Positions 40,880 through 51,153 of a stretch of DNA of 64,000 nt are shown one piece after another (the stretch's first letter is position 1; each line of letters opens with the position of its first letter). The stretch spans positions 1,054,001 through 1,118,000 of the forward strand of contig NZ_JALKBF010000001.1 of the NCBI RefSeq assembly GCF_023016085.1, in the 5' to 3' direction. The stretch is from Aliiroseovarius sp. F47248L. GTDB taxonomy: Bacteria > Pseudomonadota > Alphaproteobacteria > Rhodobacterales > Rhodobacteraceae. A program made the translations under genes and the position numbers. The notes beneath the pieces are model-generated. The model saw only the letters and a program-made list of their open reading frames with translations. It ran no database searches and had not been told where the DNA came from.

Positions 40880-42210
40880 GGGCGCGTCAGGGCCTTTCTG
40901 AGTGCGTGATAGGACGCCTTTGGCGTGCGCGTGAGGGTTTCGAAATCGACATGGACCAGCCCAAAGCGTGGCGCATAGCCCAAGGCCCATTCATAATTAT
41001 CCAGAAGCGACCAAGTAAAGTAACCTTTTACCGGAATGCCGCCCGCGATAGCATCCTGCACGATACGCATGTGATCGGTCAGATAGGCGGTGCGGTCCGG
41101 GTCATGGGTGGGGTCGCCGTCACGCTCGACCAGTCCAGCCATTCCGTTTTCGGTGACATAGATCGGAAGATCCCCGGTGTAATCAGTCACCATCCGCAGA
41201 AAATGGGCCAACCCGTCGGGATAGATCTCCCATCCCATAGCGGTTTTGGGCAGCGGTCCGTCATGTTCACGCGTTGCGGGCCAAGGGGCGGACGGATCCT
41301 CTGCCGGGCCATAGATCTTGCGGGTATAGTAGTTGACCCCGATCCAGTCGATAGGGGTGGTGATGGTCTTGAAATCGTTCTGCCAGTTCTTGGGCAAATG
41401 CCGCTCGATCCCCTCCAGAACCTCGGTCGGATAGGTGCCTTTCGTGAGACCTGACAAGAAGAACCGGTTGTAGATTGCATCCTGAACTTGTGCGGCCTTT
41501 TGCGCTGCGGGGCTGTCATCAACAGGGGTGGCGTATTCCATGTTACAAACTGCGCCAAGGTTGGACATGCCAAGCCCGCGCATCACTTCGGTCGCACGGC
41601 CATGGGCCAGCAGAACATGGTGCATGGCGCGGGCGGTGGCGCGAATATCTCGCAGGCCGGGAGCGTGGTGGCCTTCAAAATGGCTCAGCCACGATACACA
41701 CCATGGCTCGTTTATCGGCGCGGCAGACCACAAACGATCCCCGATACGGGACATGATGATTTCAGTGAAATCGGCAAACCAGTCCGCGATATCGCGGTTG
41801 CGCCAGCCCCCCAGATCAGCCAAAGGCGAGGGCAGTTCCCAATGATATAGCGTCGCGGCTGGTTTGATGCCGCGTTCCAGCATCCCATCAACCAGACGGT
41901 CATAGAAATCCAAACCTGCCGCGTTGGGCGTGCCGCGCCCGTCAGGAAGCACGCGCGCCCAAGAGGTCGAGAAGCGGTAAACATCGAACCCAGCGTCTTG
42001 CACCAGGTCCAGATCCTTAGCCCAGCGATCCAGATGCCCACAGGCAATGGCTCCGTTTTCCGCCCCCGCCACATTGCCGGGGGTGGCAGCAAAATCGTCC
42101 CAATGGGTGCGCCCGGCACCACCTTTGGCATGGCCTTCGATCTGATAGGCGGAAGTGGCGGTTCCAAACAGGAAACCATCATTAAAATCAGTGCGATGTG
42201 GCAGCATCAT
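40876..42210 (-). CDS. Beta-glucosidase, GH1 family
   Basis: A 444-residue GH1 enzyme without a signal peptide, so cytoplasmic. The N-terminal GTATSAYQIEG signature is at residues 16-26, the acid/base Glu is in PINEPW (about residue 168), and the nucleophile Glu is in IYVTENGMA (about residue 353). The glycone pocket WSLLDNYEWALGY is near residue 400. It hydrolyses beta-glucosides to glucose. Two adjacent ATGs (42210 and 42207) could serve; AAAGAGA precedes them. Co-transcribed with glk and downstream of the LacI regulator. Confidence 0.93.
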   Translation of the reverse strand: MMLPHRTDFNDGFLFGTATSAYQIEGHAKGGAGRTHWDDFAATPGNVAGAENGAIACGHLDRWAKDLDLVQDAGFDVYRFSTSWARVLPDGRGTPNAAGLDFYDRLVDGMLERGIKPAATLYHWELPSPLADLGGWRNRDIADWFADFTEIIMSRIGDRLWSAAPINEPWCVSWLSHFEGHHAPGLRDIRATARAMHHVLLAHGRATEVMRGLGMSNLGAVCNMEYATPVDDSPAAQKAAQVQDAIYNRFFLSGLTKGTYPTEVLEGIERHLPKNWQNDFKTITTPIDWIGVNYYTRKIYGPAEDPSAPWPATREHDGPLPKTAMGWEIYPDGLAHFLRMVTDYTGDLPIYVTENGMAGLVERDGDPTHDPDRTAYLTDHMRIVQDAIAGGIPVKGYFTWSLLDNYEWALGYAPRFGLVHVDFETLTRTPKASYHALRKALTRP

Positions 42211-42248
42211 GATCTCTTTCTACTTTGTGTGATCGGGCGTCGAGCGGA

Positions 42249-43289
42249 TCAGCCGGTCTCGACTTGCACCGAGGCAGCAGGACCGGTCGACAGCCCCAAT
42301 GTCAGATCTGCCTCTAGTAATATTTCGCGGGGTGTGTCGCGGTGTTGCATGATGTCGATCAGCATTTGTGCAGCCTTGCGTCCAGCATCGCGCACAGACG
42401 AGCGGGTTGCGGTGTAAACAGGGATGTCCGCCCCGTTTTGAAAGTAGCTCAGTTCATCATCATGGGTGATCAAAGACACGTCGCGCCCCATGCTTAGCCC
42501 CATTTCCTCGATCCCGCGCCGGACACCGATGGCTGTGATCATCGAGCTGACAATAATGGCCGTTGGCGGATCGGGCTGGGCTAGAAGTGTGCGGGTCAGA
42601 TCGTGCCCCTGTGCTTCGGTCATTTCGCCCGCGAACATCAAGGTGGCGTCCGGAGTTATCCCACGCGCGGTCAGCGCCGCCTCGTAGCCTGCGCGGCGGC
42701 GGATTGCGAAATCCATGTGTTCAAGCCCGTTGACCAATGCAATACGACGATGACCCAGATCCAGCAGAAACTCGGCTGCCCGCTGAAAAGCCCGCTTGTT
42801 GTTCACATCAACCCAAGCATACGGCGCGTCAGTGTTGGAGCTGCGCCCATGCACGACAAACGGCAAACCTAACGCGTTCAAAAGGGGAATGCGAGGATCG
42901 TTCAGGGTGGGGGCGTGCAGGATGATTCCATCCACATTCCGTTTGGTTATGAAGCCGCGATAGGCATCGTCTTGGTCAGCGTCCGGGACGACGGACAACA
43001 GCATGTCATACCCATTGCGGGAATAAACCTCGCCCGCGCCCGCGATGAAGTCACCGAAAACGGGGTTCACCATCTCGTGTTTTGAACTGATTGGAATCAC
43101 GTGGCCGATCGCCATCGCGCGGCCCGTGGCAAGGGATCGCGCGCGGGTGTTGGGGGCATATCCGTGTTCGCGCGCTGCTGCGACAACACGTTTACGGGTG
43201 GCCTCCGAGACCTCGGGATAGCCGTTTAGCGCGCGGCTGACGGTGGTGGGGGACAAGCCCAGCAAATTCGAAAGTTCTTTCAGAGTCAT
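42249..43289 (-). CDS. LacI-family regulator of the agl locus (AglR-like)
   Basis: A 346-residue LacI-family repressor. The helix-turn-helix and hinge region (1-60) reads MTLKELSNLLGLSPTTVSRALNGYPEVSEATRKRV. A periplasmic-binding-like effector domain follows from about residue 62, with FVVHGRSSNTDAPYAWVDVNN near the pocket. It is upstream of the GH1/glk pair on the minus strand and divergent from aglEFGAK, matching the rhizobial aglR position. Two identical CAAAGCGGTTTG sites lie in the intergenic region, the nearer only 18 bases from the start. No strong ribosome site is visible before the ATG. Confidence 0.9.
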   Translation of the reverse strand: MTLKELSNLLGLSPTTVSRALNGYPEVSEATRKRVVAAAREHGYAPNTRARSLATGRAMAIGHVIPISSKHEMVNPVFGDFIAGAGEVYSRNGYDMLLSVVPDADQDDAYRGFITKRNVDGIILHAPTLNDPRIPLLNALGLPFVVHGRSSNTDAPYAWVDVNNKRAFQRAAEFLLDLGHRRIALVNGLEHMDFAIRRRAGYEAALTARGITPDATLMFAGEMTEAQGHDLTRTLLAQPDPPTAIIVSSMITAIGVRRGIEEMGLSMGRDVSLITHDDELSYFQNGADIPVYTATRSSVRDAGRKAAQMLIDIMQHRDTPREILLEADLTLGLSTGPAASVQVETG

Positions 43290-43594
43290 GTTGGCCGCGC
43301 AATTTCCAAAGCGGTTTGAATACCTGACACGTTACTCAGACACTGCGGCAGCGTCAAAGAAAGAATTAATATTAACACTGAAAATAAGAGAAAGTGTGTA
43401 AGATTAGGTTTGCGCTAACATGAATGTTGACAGGTCGGGAATTCTGCGCAACCTTGAGTTATTCAAAGCGGTTTGGAAAGAGAGGCGAATCTGTCATCCG
43501 GACGTTTTGGTGAATTCACCAGGCGCAGCAGGCGCCGGGGTCGTTTGATCGACTTCAAAACCTGGGAGGCCCAACCGGGCCATTGGGAGGAACA
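43290..43594. promoter_or_regulatory. Divergent agl control region with two identical LacI-type operators
   Basis: A 305-base gene-free region between the LacI gene and aglE. It holds CAAAGCGGTTTG at 43307-43318 and again at 43464-43475. Each is a near-perfect dyad (CAAA..C G..TTTG) with the central CpG typical of LacI-family operators. The centres are 157 bases apart, close to 15 helical turns, which would allow looping by a tetrameric or bridging repressor. The middle is AT-rich (about 43358-43410) and probably contains the promoters. A GGGAGGAA ribosome site precedes aglE. Confidence 0.65.
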
Positions 43595-44947
43595 ATGAAA
43601 CACGTAATGTACGCAAGCGCGGCGGCGTTGGCGCTGTCGGCAGGCATGGCTCAGGCCGATGGTCATCTGAAATTTGCACCGGGCGAAGGGGCGTTCAACT
43701 GGGACAGCTTCGAGGCTTTGAAATCAATGGATCTGTCGGGCGAAAAGATCTCGATCCTTGGCCCTTGGCTGGGCCCAGACAAAGAACTGATCGAAAGCGT
43801 CGTCCATTACTTCGAAGATGCCACCGGTGCGGATGTAGAGTATTCCGGGTCTGACAGCTTCGAGCAGCAGATCGTTATTGATACCGAGGCAGGCAGCCCG
43901 CCGAACATTGCGATTTTCCCGCAGCCCGGATTGGCGGCGGATTTGGCCTCGAAGGGGCTGTTGACCCCGTTGCCTGCGGAAACTGCGGACTGGGTGCGTG
44001 ACAACTATGCCGCCGGGCAAAGCTGGGTAGATCTTGGCACCTATACGGGTGCCGACGGCGCCGAAGCGCTTTATGGTTTCTTCTACAAGGTCGATGTGAA
44101 ATCGCTGGTCTGGTATGTGCCGGAAAACTTCGAGGATGCGGGTTACGAAGTGCCGCAGTCGATGGAAGAACTGAAGGCGCTGACCGATCAGATCGTGGCC
44201 GATGGCGAAGTACCATGGTGCATCGGTCTGGGGTCGGGTGGTGCCACTGGCTGGCCTGCGACCGATTGGGTCGAAGATATGATGCTGCGTATCAATACGC
44301 CCGAGGACTATGACGCCTGGACAAAGAACGACCTGCGCTTCGACGACCCCAAGGTGATCGCAGCGATCGAGGAGTTTGGCGCGTTTGCCCGCAATGATGC
44401 CTATGTGTCCGGTGGGGCAGGTGCAGTAGCAACCACCGACTTCCGCGACAGCCCGCAGGGTCTTTTTGCCTCACCGCCGCAGTGTTATATGCACCGTCAA
44501 GCCAGCTTTATTCCCACGTTCTTCCCCGAAGGCACCCAAGTGGGCGTGGACGCGGATTTCTTCTATTTCCCGGCTTACGCGGAAAAAGACCTTGGCAAAC
44601 CTGTTCTTGGGGCTGGCACGGTCTGGGGTGTCACAAGCGATTCCAAGGGGACACAGGCCTTCATGGAATTCCTGAAATCCCCCATCGCGCACGAGATCTG
44701 GATGGCGCAGAAGGGTTTCCTGACCCCGCATAAAGGCGTCAACACCGAGGTTTATACCGATCCAACCGTGGCCAAGATGAACGATATTTTGTTGAATGCA
44801 GACACGTTCCGGTTTGACGGCTCCGACCTGATGCCGGGGGCCATCGGTGCCGGTGCCTTCTGGACGGGTATGGTGGATTATGCTGGAGGAAAAGACGCGA
44901 GCGAAGTGGCCGCGGCGATCCAGTCGACCTGGGACTCCATCAAGTAA
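43595..44947 (+). CDS. aglE: Alpha-glucoside ABC transporter binding protein AglE
   Basis: A 450-residue periplasmic binding protein of the AglE family. A signal peptide covers residues 1-21 (ending AQA before DGHLKF). The mature protein has ISILGPWLGPDKELIESVV, YSGSDSFEQQI and FPQPGLAADLA, then QCYMHRQASFIPTFFP near residue 300, all characteristic of AglE-type alpha-glucoside (sucrose, trehalose, maltose) binders. The ATG at 43595 follows GGGAGGAA; an upstream in-frame start at 43583 lacks such a site. First gene of aglEFGAK, followed by a hairpin. Confidence 0.92.
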   Translation: MKHVMYASAAALALSAGMAQADGHLKFAPGEGAFNWDSFEALKSMDLSGEKISILGPWLGPDKELIESVVHYFEDATGADVEYSGSDSFEQQIVIDTEAGSPPNIAIFPQPGLAADLASKGLLTPLPAETADWVRDNYAAGQSWVDLGTYTGADGAEALYGFFYKVDVKSLVWYVPENFEDAGYEVPQSMEELKALTDQIVADGEVPWCIGLGSGGATGWPATDWVEDMMLRINTPEDYDAWTKNDLRFDDPKVIAAIEEFGAFARNDAYVSGGAGAVATTDFRDSPQGLFASPPQCYMHRQASFIPTFFPEGTQVGVDADFFYFPAYAEKDLGKPVLGAGTVWGVTSDSKGTQAFMEFLKSPIAHEIWMAQKGFLTPHKGVNTEVYTDPTVAKMNDILLNADTFRFDGSDLMPGAIGAGAFWTGMVDYAGGKDASEVAAAIQSTWDSIK

Positions 44948-44962
44948 TCATTCGTGAATTCT

Positions 44963-44990
44963 GCCCTGGCACCTTATTTGGTGCCGGGGC
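44963..44990 (+). terminator. Intercistronic hairpin between aglE and aglF
   Basis: An 11-base stem, GCCCTGGCACC with GGTGCCGGGGC (one G-T wobble), and a 6-base loop. It starts 15 bases after the aglE stop and has no T run. It should stabilise the aglE 3' end or attenuate read-through into aglF. Confidence 0.7.
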
Positions 44991-45032
44991 ACACCACGTT
45001 GCACACCGAAAGACGGTGGAAGGGAGGGGGTT

Positions 45033-46028
45033 ATGGACCAATTGCTTTTCGCGGTCTCGACCATCATTGTGGGCGTCTTCGGCTGCGTCGCCTATTTCTA
45101 CTTCTCGAACATTCTACTGGACCGGATCTATCCGGCGAGCGGACCGAATGCAGGGGCCAACATCAACAAGGCCAATGCAATCCGGCCATGGTTGTTTGTG
45201 CTACCCGCCTTATTGGTCCTTGGCCTGTATCTTGTCTATCCGGTGTTCTCGACCTTCCTTCTGTCGATGCGCGACTCCCGCGGGGATTTTGTCGGCGCAG
45301 ACAATTACATTTGGCTCGCAGGGGACGATAAGTTTCGCGAAAGCCTTGGAAACAACCTTTTGTGGTTGGTGATTGTGCCTGCGGCCTCAACCTTCTTCGG
45401 GTTGGTGGCGGCGGGGCTGACGGACCGCATCAAATGGGGATCGGTTGCGCAAAGCCTGATTTTCATGCCGATGGCGATCAGCTTCGTGGGCGCTTCGGTG
45501 ATTTGGAAGTTCATCTATGACTATCGCGGTGAAAATCAGGGCGAGCAGATCGGCCTGCTGAACGCGATTGTCGAGGCGATGGGCGGTACAGCGCAGACGT
45601 GGATCACGGTTCCTTTCTGGAACAACATCTTTCTGATGATCATCCTGATCTGGATTCAGACCGGGTTTGCCATGGTTATCCTGTCCGCCGCGCTGAAAGG
45701 CATCAGCGAAGAGACCATCGAAGCCGCCTATCTGGACGGGGCGACCCCATTGCAGATTTTTTTCAAGATCAAGATCCCGCAGATCTGGGGCACGATTGCA
45801 GTGGTCTGGACCACCATCACCGTCACCGTCCTGAAGGTGTTCGACATCGTTTTCGCCATGACCAACGGCCAATGGGGAACGCAGGTTCTGGCCAATCTCA
45901 TGTATGACTGGATGTTCCGCGGCTCGCCTGATTTCGGGCGCGGATCAGCGATTGTCATGGTGATCATGCTTTTGGTGACGCCGGTGATGATCTGGAACAT
46001 CTCGAACGCACATAAGGAGAACCGCTGA
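45033..46028 (+). CDS. aglF: Alpha-glucoside ABC transporter permease AglF
   Basis: A 331-residue MalF-type permease. An extra hydrophobic segment at the very N-terminus (LLFAVSTIIVGVFGCVAYFYF) precedes the six core helices. The EAA loop is EAAYLDGATPLQIFFKIKIPQI at about residues 230-252. GGGAGGGGG lies just before the ATG. The stop overlaps the aglG start by one base (TGATG). Partner of AglG. Confidence 0.92.
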   Translation: MDQLLFAVSTIIVGVFGCVAYFYFSNILLDRIYPASGPNAGANINKANAIRPWLFVLPALLVLGLYLVYPVFSTFLLSMRDSRGDFVGADNYIWLAGDDKFRESLGNNLLWLVIVPAASTFFGLVAAGLTDRIKWGSVAQSLIFMPMAISFVGASVIWKFIYDYRGENQGEQIGLLNAIVEAMGGTAQTWITVPFWNNIFLMIILIWIQTGFAMVILSAALKGISEETIEAAYLDGATPLQIFFKIKIPQIWGTIAVVWTTITVTVLKVFDIVFAMTNGQWGTQVLANLMYDWMFRGSPDFGRGSAIVMVIMLLVTPVMIWNISNAHKENR

Positions 46029-47161
46029 TGGAAATGGCTGGCACGAAATCGCGCCTGACATGGGCGGTCAATCTGGCCGTCGGATTTCTGGTCCTTCTGT
46101 GGATCATTCCCACCTTCGGCCTTCTGATTAGCTCGTTTCGCGATCGCGATGCGATTTCGACCTCGGGCTGGTGGACGGCAATGTCGGCCTCGGAACAAAA
46201 CGTCATTGTGCGCGCAGATGCACCGGACAATGCTGTTCAGGATGGCACGGTTTGGGTGGTCTCGGGCAATGTGTTCGACAGCGGCGCGGGCGATGTCACC
46301 GCGTTCGGTATCACCTCGCGCGAACCTGAAGCCTTTGGACCGGGCGAAGTGGCAACCCATGCGCAAGGCTATCAGATCACTGTCGAGGCCAATGGGGACT
46401 ATAAGATCACCTATACCGAAGAGCCGTCGGGCAGTCGCGGTCAGCGCCTGTTCGTGCGCGCCGAAAGCCCACCCAGTTTCACTCTGGACAACTACCGCGA
46501 GGTGTTGTTCGCCGAGGGGATGGGCAAAGCGCTTCTGAACACACTGACTGTCACGATCCCCGCAACGATCATCCCGATCCTTGTGGCGGCCTTCGCGGCC
46601 TATGCGCTTGCGTGGATGGAAATGCCAGGCCGCGCGCTGTTGATCGCGGGCATCGTCGGCTTGCTGGTCGTGCCCTTACAGGTTGCATTCATTCCGCTTT
46701 TGAAGCTGCACAACAATATCGGCATCGGAAAAGGCTATATCGGCATCTGGCTGGCTCATACCGGGTTCGGCCTGCCGCTGGCGGTGTTCCTGCTTCGAAA
46801 CTACATGGCAGGTCTGCCGGGCGAGATCATTGAAAGCGCGCGCGTCGATGGCGCGTCGGATTTCGCAATCTTCCGAAAGATCATCCTGCCTCTTAGCTTC
46901 CCGGCGCTGGCATCCTTCGCGATTTTCCAATTTCTGTGGGTCTGGAATGACCTGCTGGTGGCAAAAGTGTTTCTTGGCACTGGGGAAGATCAGGTAGTGA
47001 TGACGGGACGCATCGTCGATCTTCTAGGGTCGCGTGGCGGGGACTGGGAAATCCTTGCAGCCTCGGCCTTCGTGTCGATCGCGGTCCCGATTGCCGTCTT
47101 CTTTTCACTACAACGCTATCTTGTACGCGGCCTGTTGGCCGGCTCGGTCAAAGGGGGCTGA
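46028..47161 (+). CDS. aglG: Alpha-glucoside ABC transporter permease AglG
   Basis: A 377-residue MalG-type permease, about 100 residues longer than usual. After the first helix (about 15-36) there is an inserted hydrophilic domain (about 45-150) rich in beta-strand-like segments (QDGTVWVVSGNVFD, GDYKITYTEE), which would lie in the periplasm. The five remaining helices follow, with the EAA motif reading ESARVDGASDFAIFRKIILPL at about residues 272-292. Such an insertion is a feature of AglG-type permeases. Overlaps aglF by one base. Confidence 0.9.
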   Translation: MEMAGTKSRLTWAVNLAVGFLVLLWIIPTFGLLISSFRDRDAISTSGWWTAMSASEQNVIVRADAPDNAVQDGTVWVVSGNVFDSGAGDVTAFGITSREPEAFGPGEVATHAQGYQITVEANGDYKITYTEEPSGSRGQRLFVRAESPPSFTLDNYREVLFAEGMGKALLNTLTVTIPATIIPILVAAFAAYALAWMEMPGRALLIAGIVGLLVVPLQVAFIPLLKLHNNIGIGKGYIGIWLAHTGFGLPLAVFLLRNYMAGLPGEIIESARVDGASDFAIFRKIILPLSFPALASFAIFQFLWVWNDLLVAKVFLGTGEDQVVMTGRIVDLLGSRGGDWEILAASAFVSIAVPIAVFFSLQRYLVRGLLAGSVKGG

Positions 47162-47164
47162 GAT

Positions 47165-48823
47165 ATGAATGCAACTGTCGTAAATCGCGAAATGACCCAT
47201 CTTGAAAAGCAGGCTGACTGGTGGCGCGGGGCGGTGATCTATCAGATCTACCCGCGCAGCTTTCAGGACGACAACGGCGATGGAATAGGGGATTTGCGTG
47301 GCATCACGCGCCGCTTGCCCTATATTGCAAGCCTCGGGGTCGATGCTATCTGGATTTCGCCCTTCTTCACCTCGCCGATGAAGGATTTCGGCTATGACGT
47401 GTCCGATTATCGCGATGTGGACCCGATGTTCGGCACATTGGCGGATTTTGATACGCTGGTCAGGTCCGCACATGGGCAGGGGCTGAAGGTAATGATCGAC
47501 CTCGTGCTGAGCCACAGTTCGGATCAGCACCCGTGGTTTGTTGAAAGCCGTGCCGATCGCGATAATCTGAAGGCCGATTGGTATGTCTGGGCAGACGCAA
47601 AGCCCGACGGTACACCTCCAAACAATTGGTTGTCGATCTTCGGTGGTTCGGCGTGGACGTGGGATGCGCGACGGTGCCAGTATTATTTGCACAATTTCCT
47701 TGTCTCTCAACCTGATCTGAACTTCCACGAACCCGCCGTGCAAGAGGCACTGCTGGACGTAGCGCGGTTTTGGTTAGAGCGTGGCGTGGATGGCTTCCGT
47801 CTCGATACGATAAATTTCTACACCCATGACGCCGAGTTGCGGGATAATCCGCCGCTGCCGCCCGAAGATCGCAATGCCTCGATCGCACCGGCGGTGAACC
47901 CGTATAACCACCAGGAACACCTCTATGACAAAAACCGGCCCGAGACGTTGGGCTTTCTGCGCAAGCTGCGCGCGGTGATGTCGTCCTTCAACGGTGCGCT
48001 TCTGGGTGAGGTCGGTGACGCGCAGCGCGGGCTTGAAATTATGGGAGAATATACCGCTGGGGATGATCTGGCACATATGTGTTATGCGTTCGAGCTTCTG
48101 TCCGGCGACCAACCCGAAGCTGTCCGCGTGGCCGAGGTGATGGACCATGTGGCCCGCGTCGCTAAAGATGGCTGGGCGTGCTGGGCTTACTCCAACCACG
48201 ATGTCGTGCGTCACGCGACCCGGTGGAAATTGACCGAAGAGGCGCAGAAGCTGTTTGTGTCTCTTCTGATGTGTCTTCGCGGATCGGCCTGCATCTATCA
48301 GGGCGAAGAACTGGGGTTGACCGAGGCCGAGCTGTCTTTTGAAGACTTGCAAGACCCGTATGGCATCGAATTCTGGCCGGAGTTCAAAGGCCGCGATGGG
48401 TGTCGTACGCCTATGGTTTGGGAAGCGTCGAACAGTCAGGGTGGATTCACGACGGCCGTCAAACCTTGGTTGCCGGTCGCGCCCGAGCATTTGCGCCATG
48501 CCGTGGCCGTCGCCGAAGATGATAGCAAGGCAATCTTGCATCACTATCGTCACGCAATTGCTTTGCGGCGGATGCACCCGGCCTTGGCCAAGGGCACGAT
48601 GGACGACGTGCATGCCAAAGGGACCGCGCTTTGTTTCGAACGGCAATACGCAGGCGAGCGGCTTCTGTGTGTGTTCAATATCGGCGGAACAGACCAATCC
48701 ATCACCTTGCCCGATGGGTGCTGGCAATCGGTCGAAGATGAACAGATCACTGTGACAGGTGGCACGCCCTTAGTACTGGACGCGTGGCAATCATTGGTGA
48801 TGAAACCCGAGGGGGACAAGTAA
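47165..48823 (+). CDS. aglA: Alpha-glucosidase AglA, GH13 family
   Basis: A 552-residue cytoplasmic GH13 alpha-glucosidase. The barrel begins VIYQIYPRSFQDDNGDGIGDLRGI (about 20-43). DLVLSHSSDQHPW (about 112-124) is region I. GFRLDTINFY (about 209-218) carries the catalytic Asp, LLGEVGD (about 279-285) the acid/base Glu, and YSNHDVVRH (about 344-352) the stabilising Asp. It splits imported sucrose, maltose or trehalose analogues, giving glucose for the nearby glucokinase. It starts three bases after aglG and ends directly before aglK. Confidence 0.93.
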   Translation: MNATVVNREMTHLEKQADWWRGAVIYQIYPRSFQDDNGDGIGDLRGITRRLPYIASLGVDAIWISPFFTSPMKDFGYDVSDYRDVDPMFGTLADFDTLVRSAHGQGLKVMIDLVLSHSSDQHPWFVESRADRDNLKADWYVWADAKPDGTPPNNWLSIFGGSAWTWDARRCQYYLHNFLVSQPDLNFHEPAVQEALLDVARFWLERGVDGFRLDTINFYTHDAELRDNPPLPPEDRNASIAPAVNPYNHQEHLYDKNRPETLGFLRKLRAVMSSFNGALLGEVGDAQRGLEIMGEYTAGDDLAHMCYAFELLSGDQPEAVRVAEVMDHVARVAKDGWACWAYSNHDVVRHATRWKLTEEAQKLFVSLLMCLRGSACIYQGEELGLTEAELSFEDLQDPYGIEFWPEFKGRDGCRTPMVWEASNSQGGFTTAVKPWLPVAPEHLRHAVAVAEDDSKAILHHYRHAIALRRMHPALAKGTMDDVHAKGTALCFERQYAGERLLCVFNIGGTDQSITLPDGCWQSVEDEQITVTGGTPLVLDAWQSLVMKPEGDK

Positions 48824-49933
<1,110 letters not shown>

Positions 49934-50025
49934 CCGTTTCCGCTTGACCGTGTGCGGCCACGTCTTGCCCATCTGCGCCCCTGTTGATATTGCGGGGGGC
50001 AGGTTTTCGGACAAGGGACGCACCC

Positions 50026-51153
50026 ATGCGGGCAGAGGCTCAGAACAACGTTGACGCAATCGAGAAATCCCTGGCGCTTCTGCGTCAGCGGATCGGTTGG
50101 GACACGGCGGAACATCGGTTGGAGGAATTCAACGTGATGACCGAAGACCCCGACCTGTGGAACGACCCCGAGCGTGCGCAGAAGCTGATGCGCGAGCGGC
50201 AAGCCTTGATGGATTCCGTGGACAGTTACAAATCCATGGCACAGGATCTTCAGGACAATATCGACCTGATTGAATTGGGCGAAATGGAAGAGGATACCGA
50301 AGTTGTCGCAGATGCCGAGGCCGCACTTGCCAAGCTGACCCAAAAGGCTGCCGCGGCCGAGCTTGAGGCGCTGCTGGATGGCGAAGCCGACAGCAATGAT
50401 ACGTTCCTGGAAATCAACGCAGGCGCGGGCGGCACGGAAAGCTGCGACTGGGCGTCGATGCTGGCACGCATGTATGTTCGTTGGGCCGAAAAGCAGGGCT
50501 ATAAAGTCGAACTGCAATCGGAAAGCGCGGGCGAAGAAGCGGGCATCAAATCCGCCGCCTATAAGATTTCCGGGCATAACGCCTATGGCTGGCTGAAATC
50601 GGAAAGCGGTGTGCATCGGCTGGTGCGCATCTCGCCCTATGACAGTGCTGCCAAACGGCACACATCTTTCAGCTCGGTTTGGGTCTATCCGGTGGTAGAC
50701 GACAATATCGAGATTGAGGTGAACCCTTCAGATATCCGCATCGACACCTATCGGTCGTCTGGTGCGGGGGGGCAGCACGTGAACACCACCGATTCCGCGG
50801 TGCGGATCACTCACATCCCAACGGGGATCGTCACCACCAGCTCGGTGAAATCGCAGCACCAGAACCGCGATATCGCCATGAAGGCCCTGAAGTCGCGGCT
50901 GTACCAGATGGAGCTGGACAAGCGAAATGAAGCCATCAACGCCGCCCATGAAAACAAGGGCGACGCGGGGTGGGGCAACCAGATCCGATCTTACGTTCTA
51001 CAGCCTTACCAGATGGTGAAAGACCTGCGCACCGGGCACGAGACGTCAGACACCAAAGGTGTTCTGGACGGCGATCTGGATGCCTTCATGGCTGCCGTTT
51101 TGGCGCAGGATGTTGCAGGTAAGTCGCGCGCCGAGGCGAACGCAGACGACTGA
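50026..51153 (+). CDS. prfB: Peptide chain release factor 2
   Basis: A 375-residue RF2 that ends translation at UGA and UAA. It has the N-terminal coiled domain (1-100), then [23 protein letters not shown], in which the stop-codon-reading tripeptide region is SPY (about 203-205) instead of the usual SPF, and the catalytic SGAGGQHVN (about 244-252). The gene is a single uninterrupted frame, so the programmed +1 frameshift known from E. coli prfB is absent. AAGGGA lies about 8 bases before the ATG at 50026; the extension to 49984 is not conserved in character. Confidence 0.95.
   Translation: MRAEAQNNVDAIEKSLALLRQRIGWDTAEHRLEEFNVMTEDPDLWNDPERAQKLMRERQALMDSVDSYKSMAQDLQDNIDLIELGEMEEDTEVVADAEAALAKLTQKAAAAELEALLDGEADSNDTFLEINAGAGGTESCDWASMLARMYVRWAEKQGYKVELQSESAGEEAGIKSAAYKISGHNAYGWLKSESGVHRLVRISPYDSAAKRHTSFSSVWVYPVVDDNIEIEVNPSDIRIDTYRSSGAGGQHVNTTDSAVRITHIPTGIVTTSSVKSQHQNRDIAMKALKSRLYQMELDKRNEAINAAHENKGDAGWGNQIRSYVLQPYQMVKDLRTGHETSDTKGVLDGDLDAFMAAVLAQDVAGKSRAEANADD

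Noticed and set aside
50026..50200. Programmed +1 frameshift in prfB
   Set aside because: The N-terminal region is one continuous frame with no in-frame UGA.
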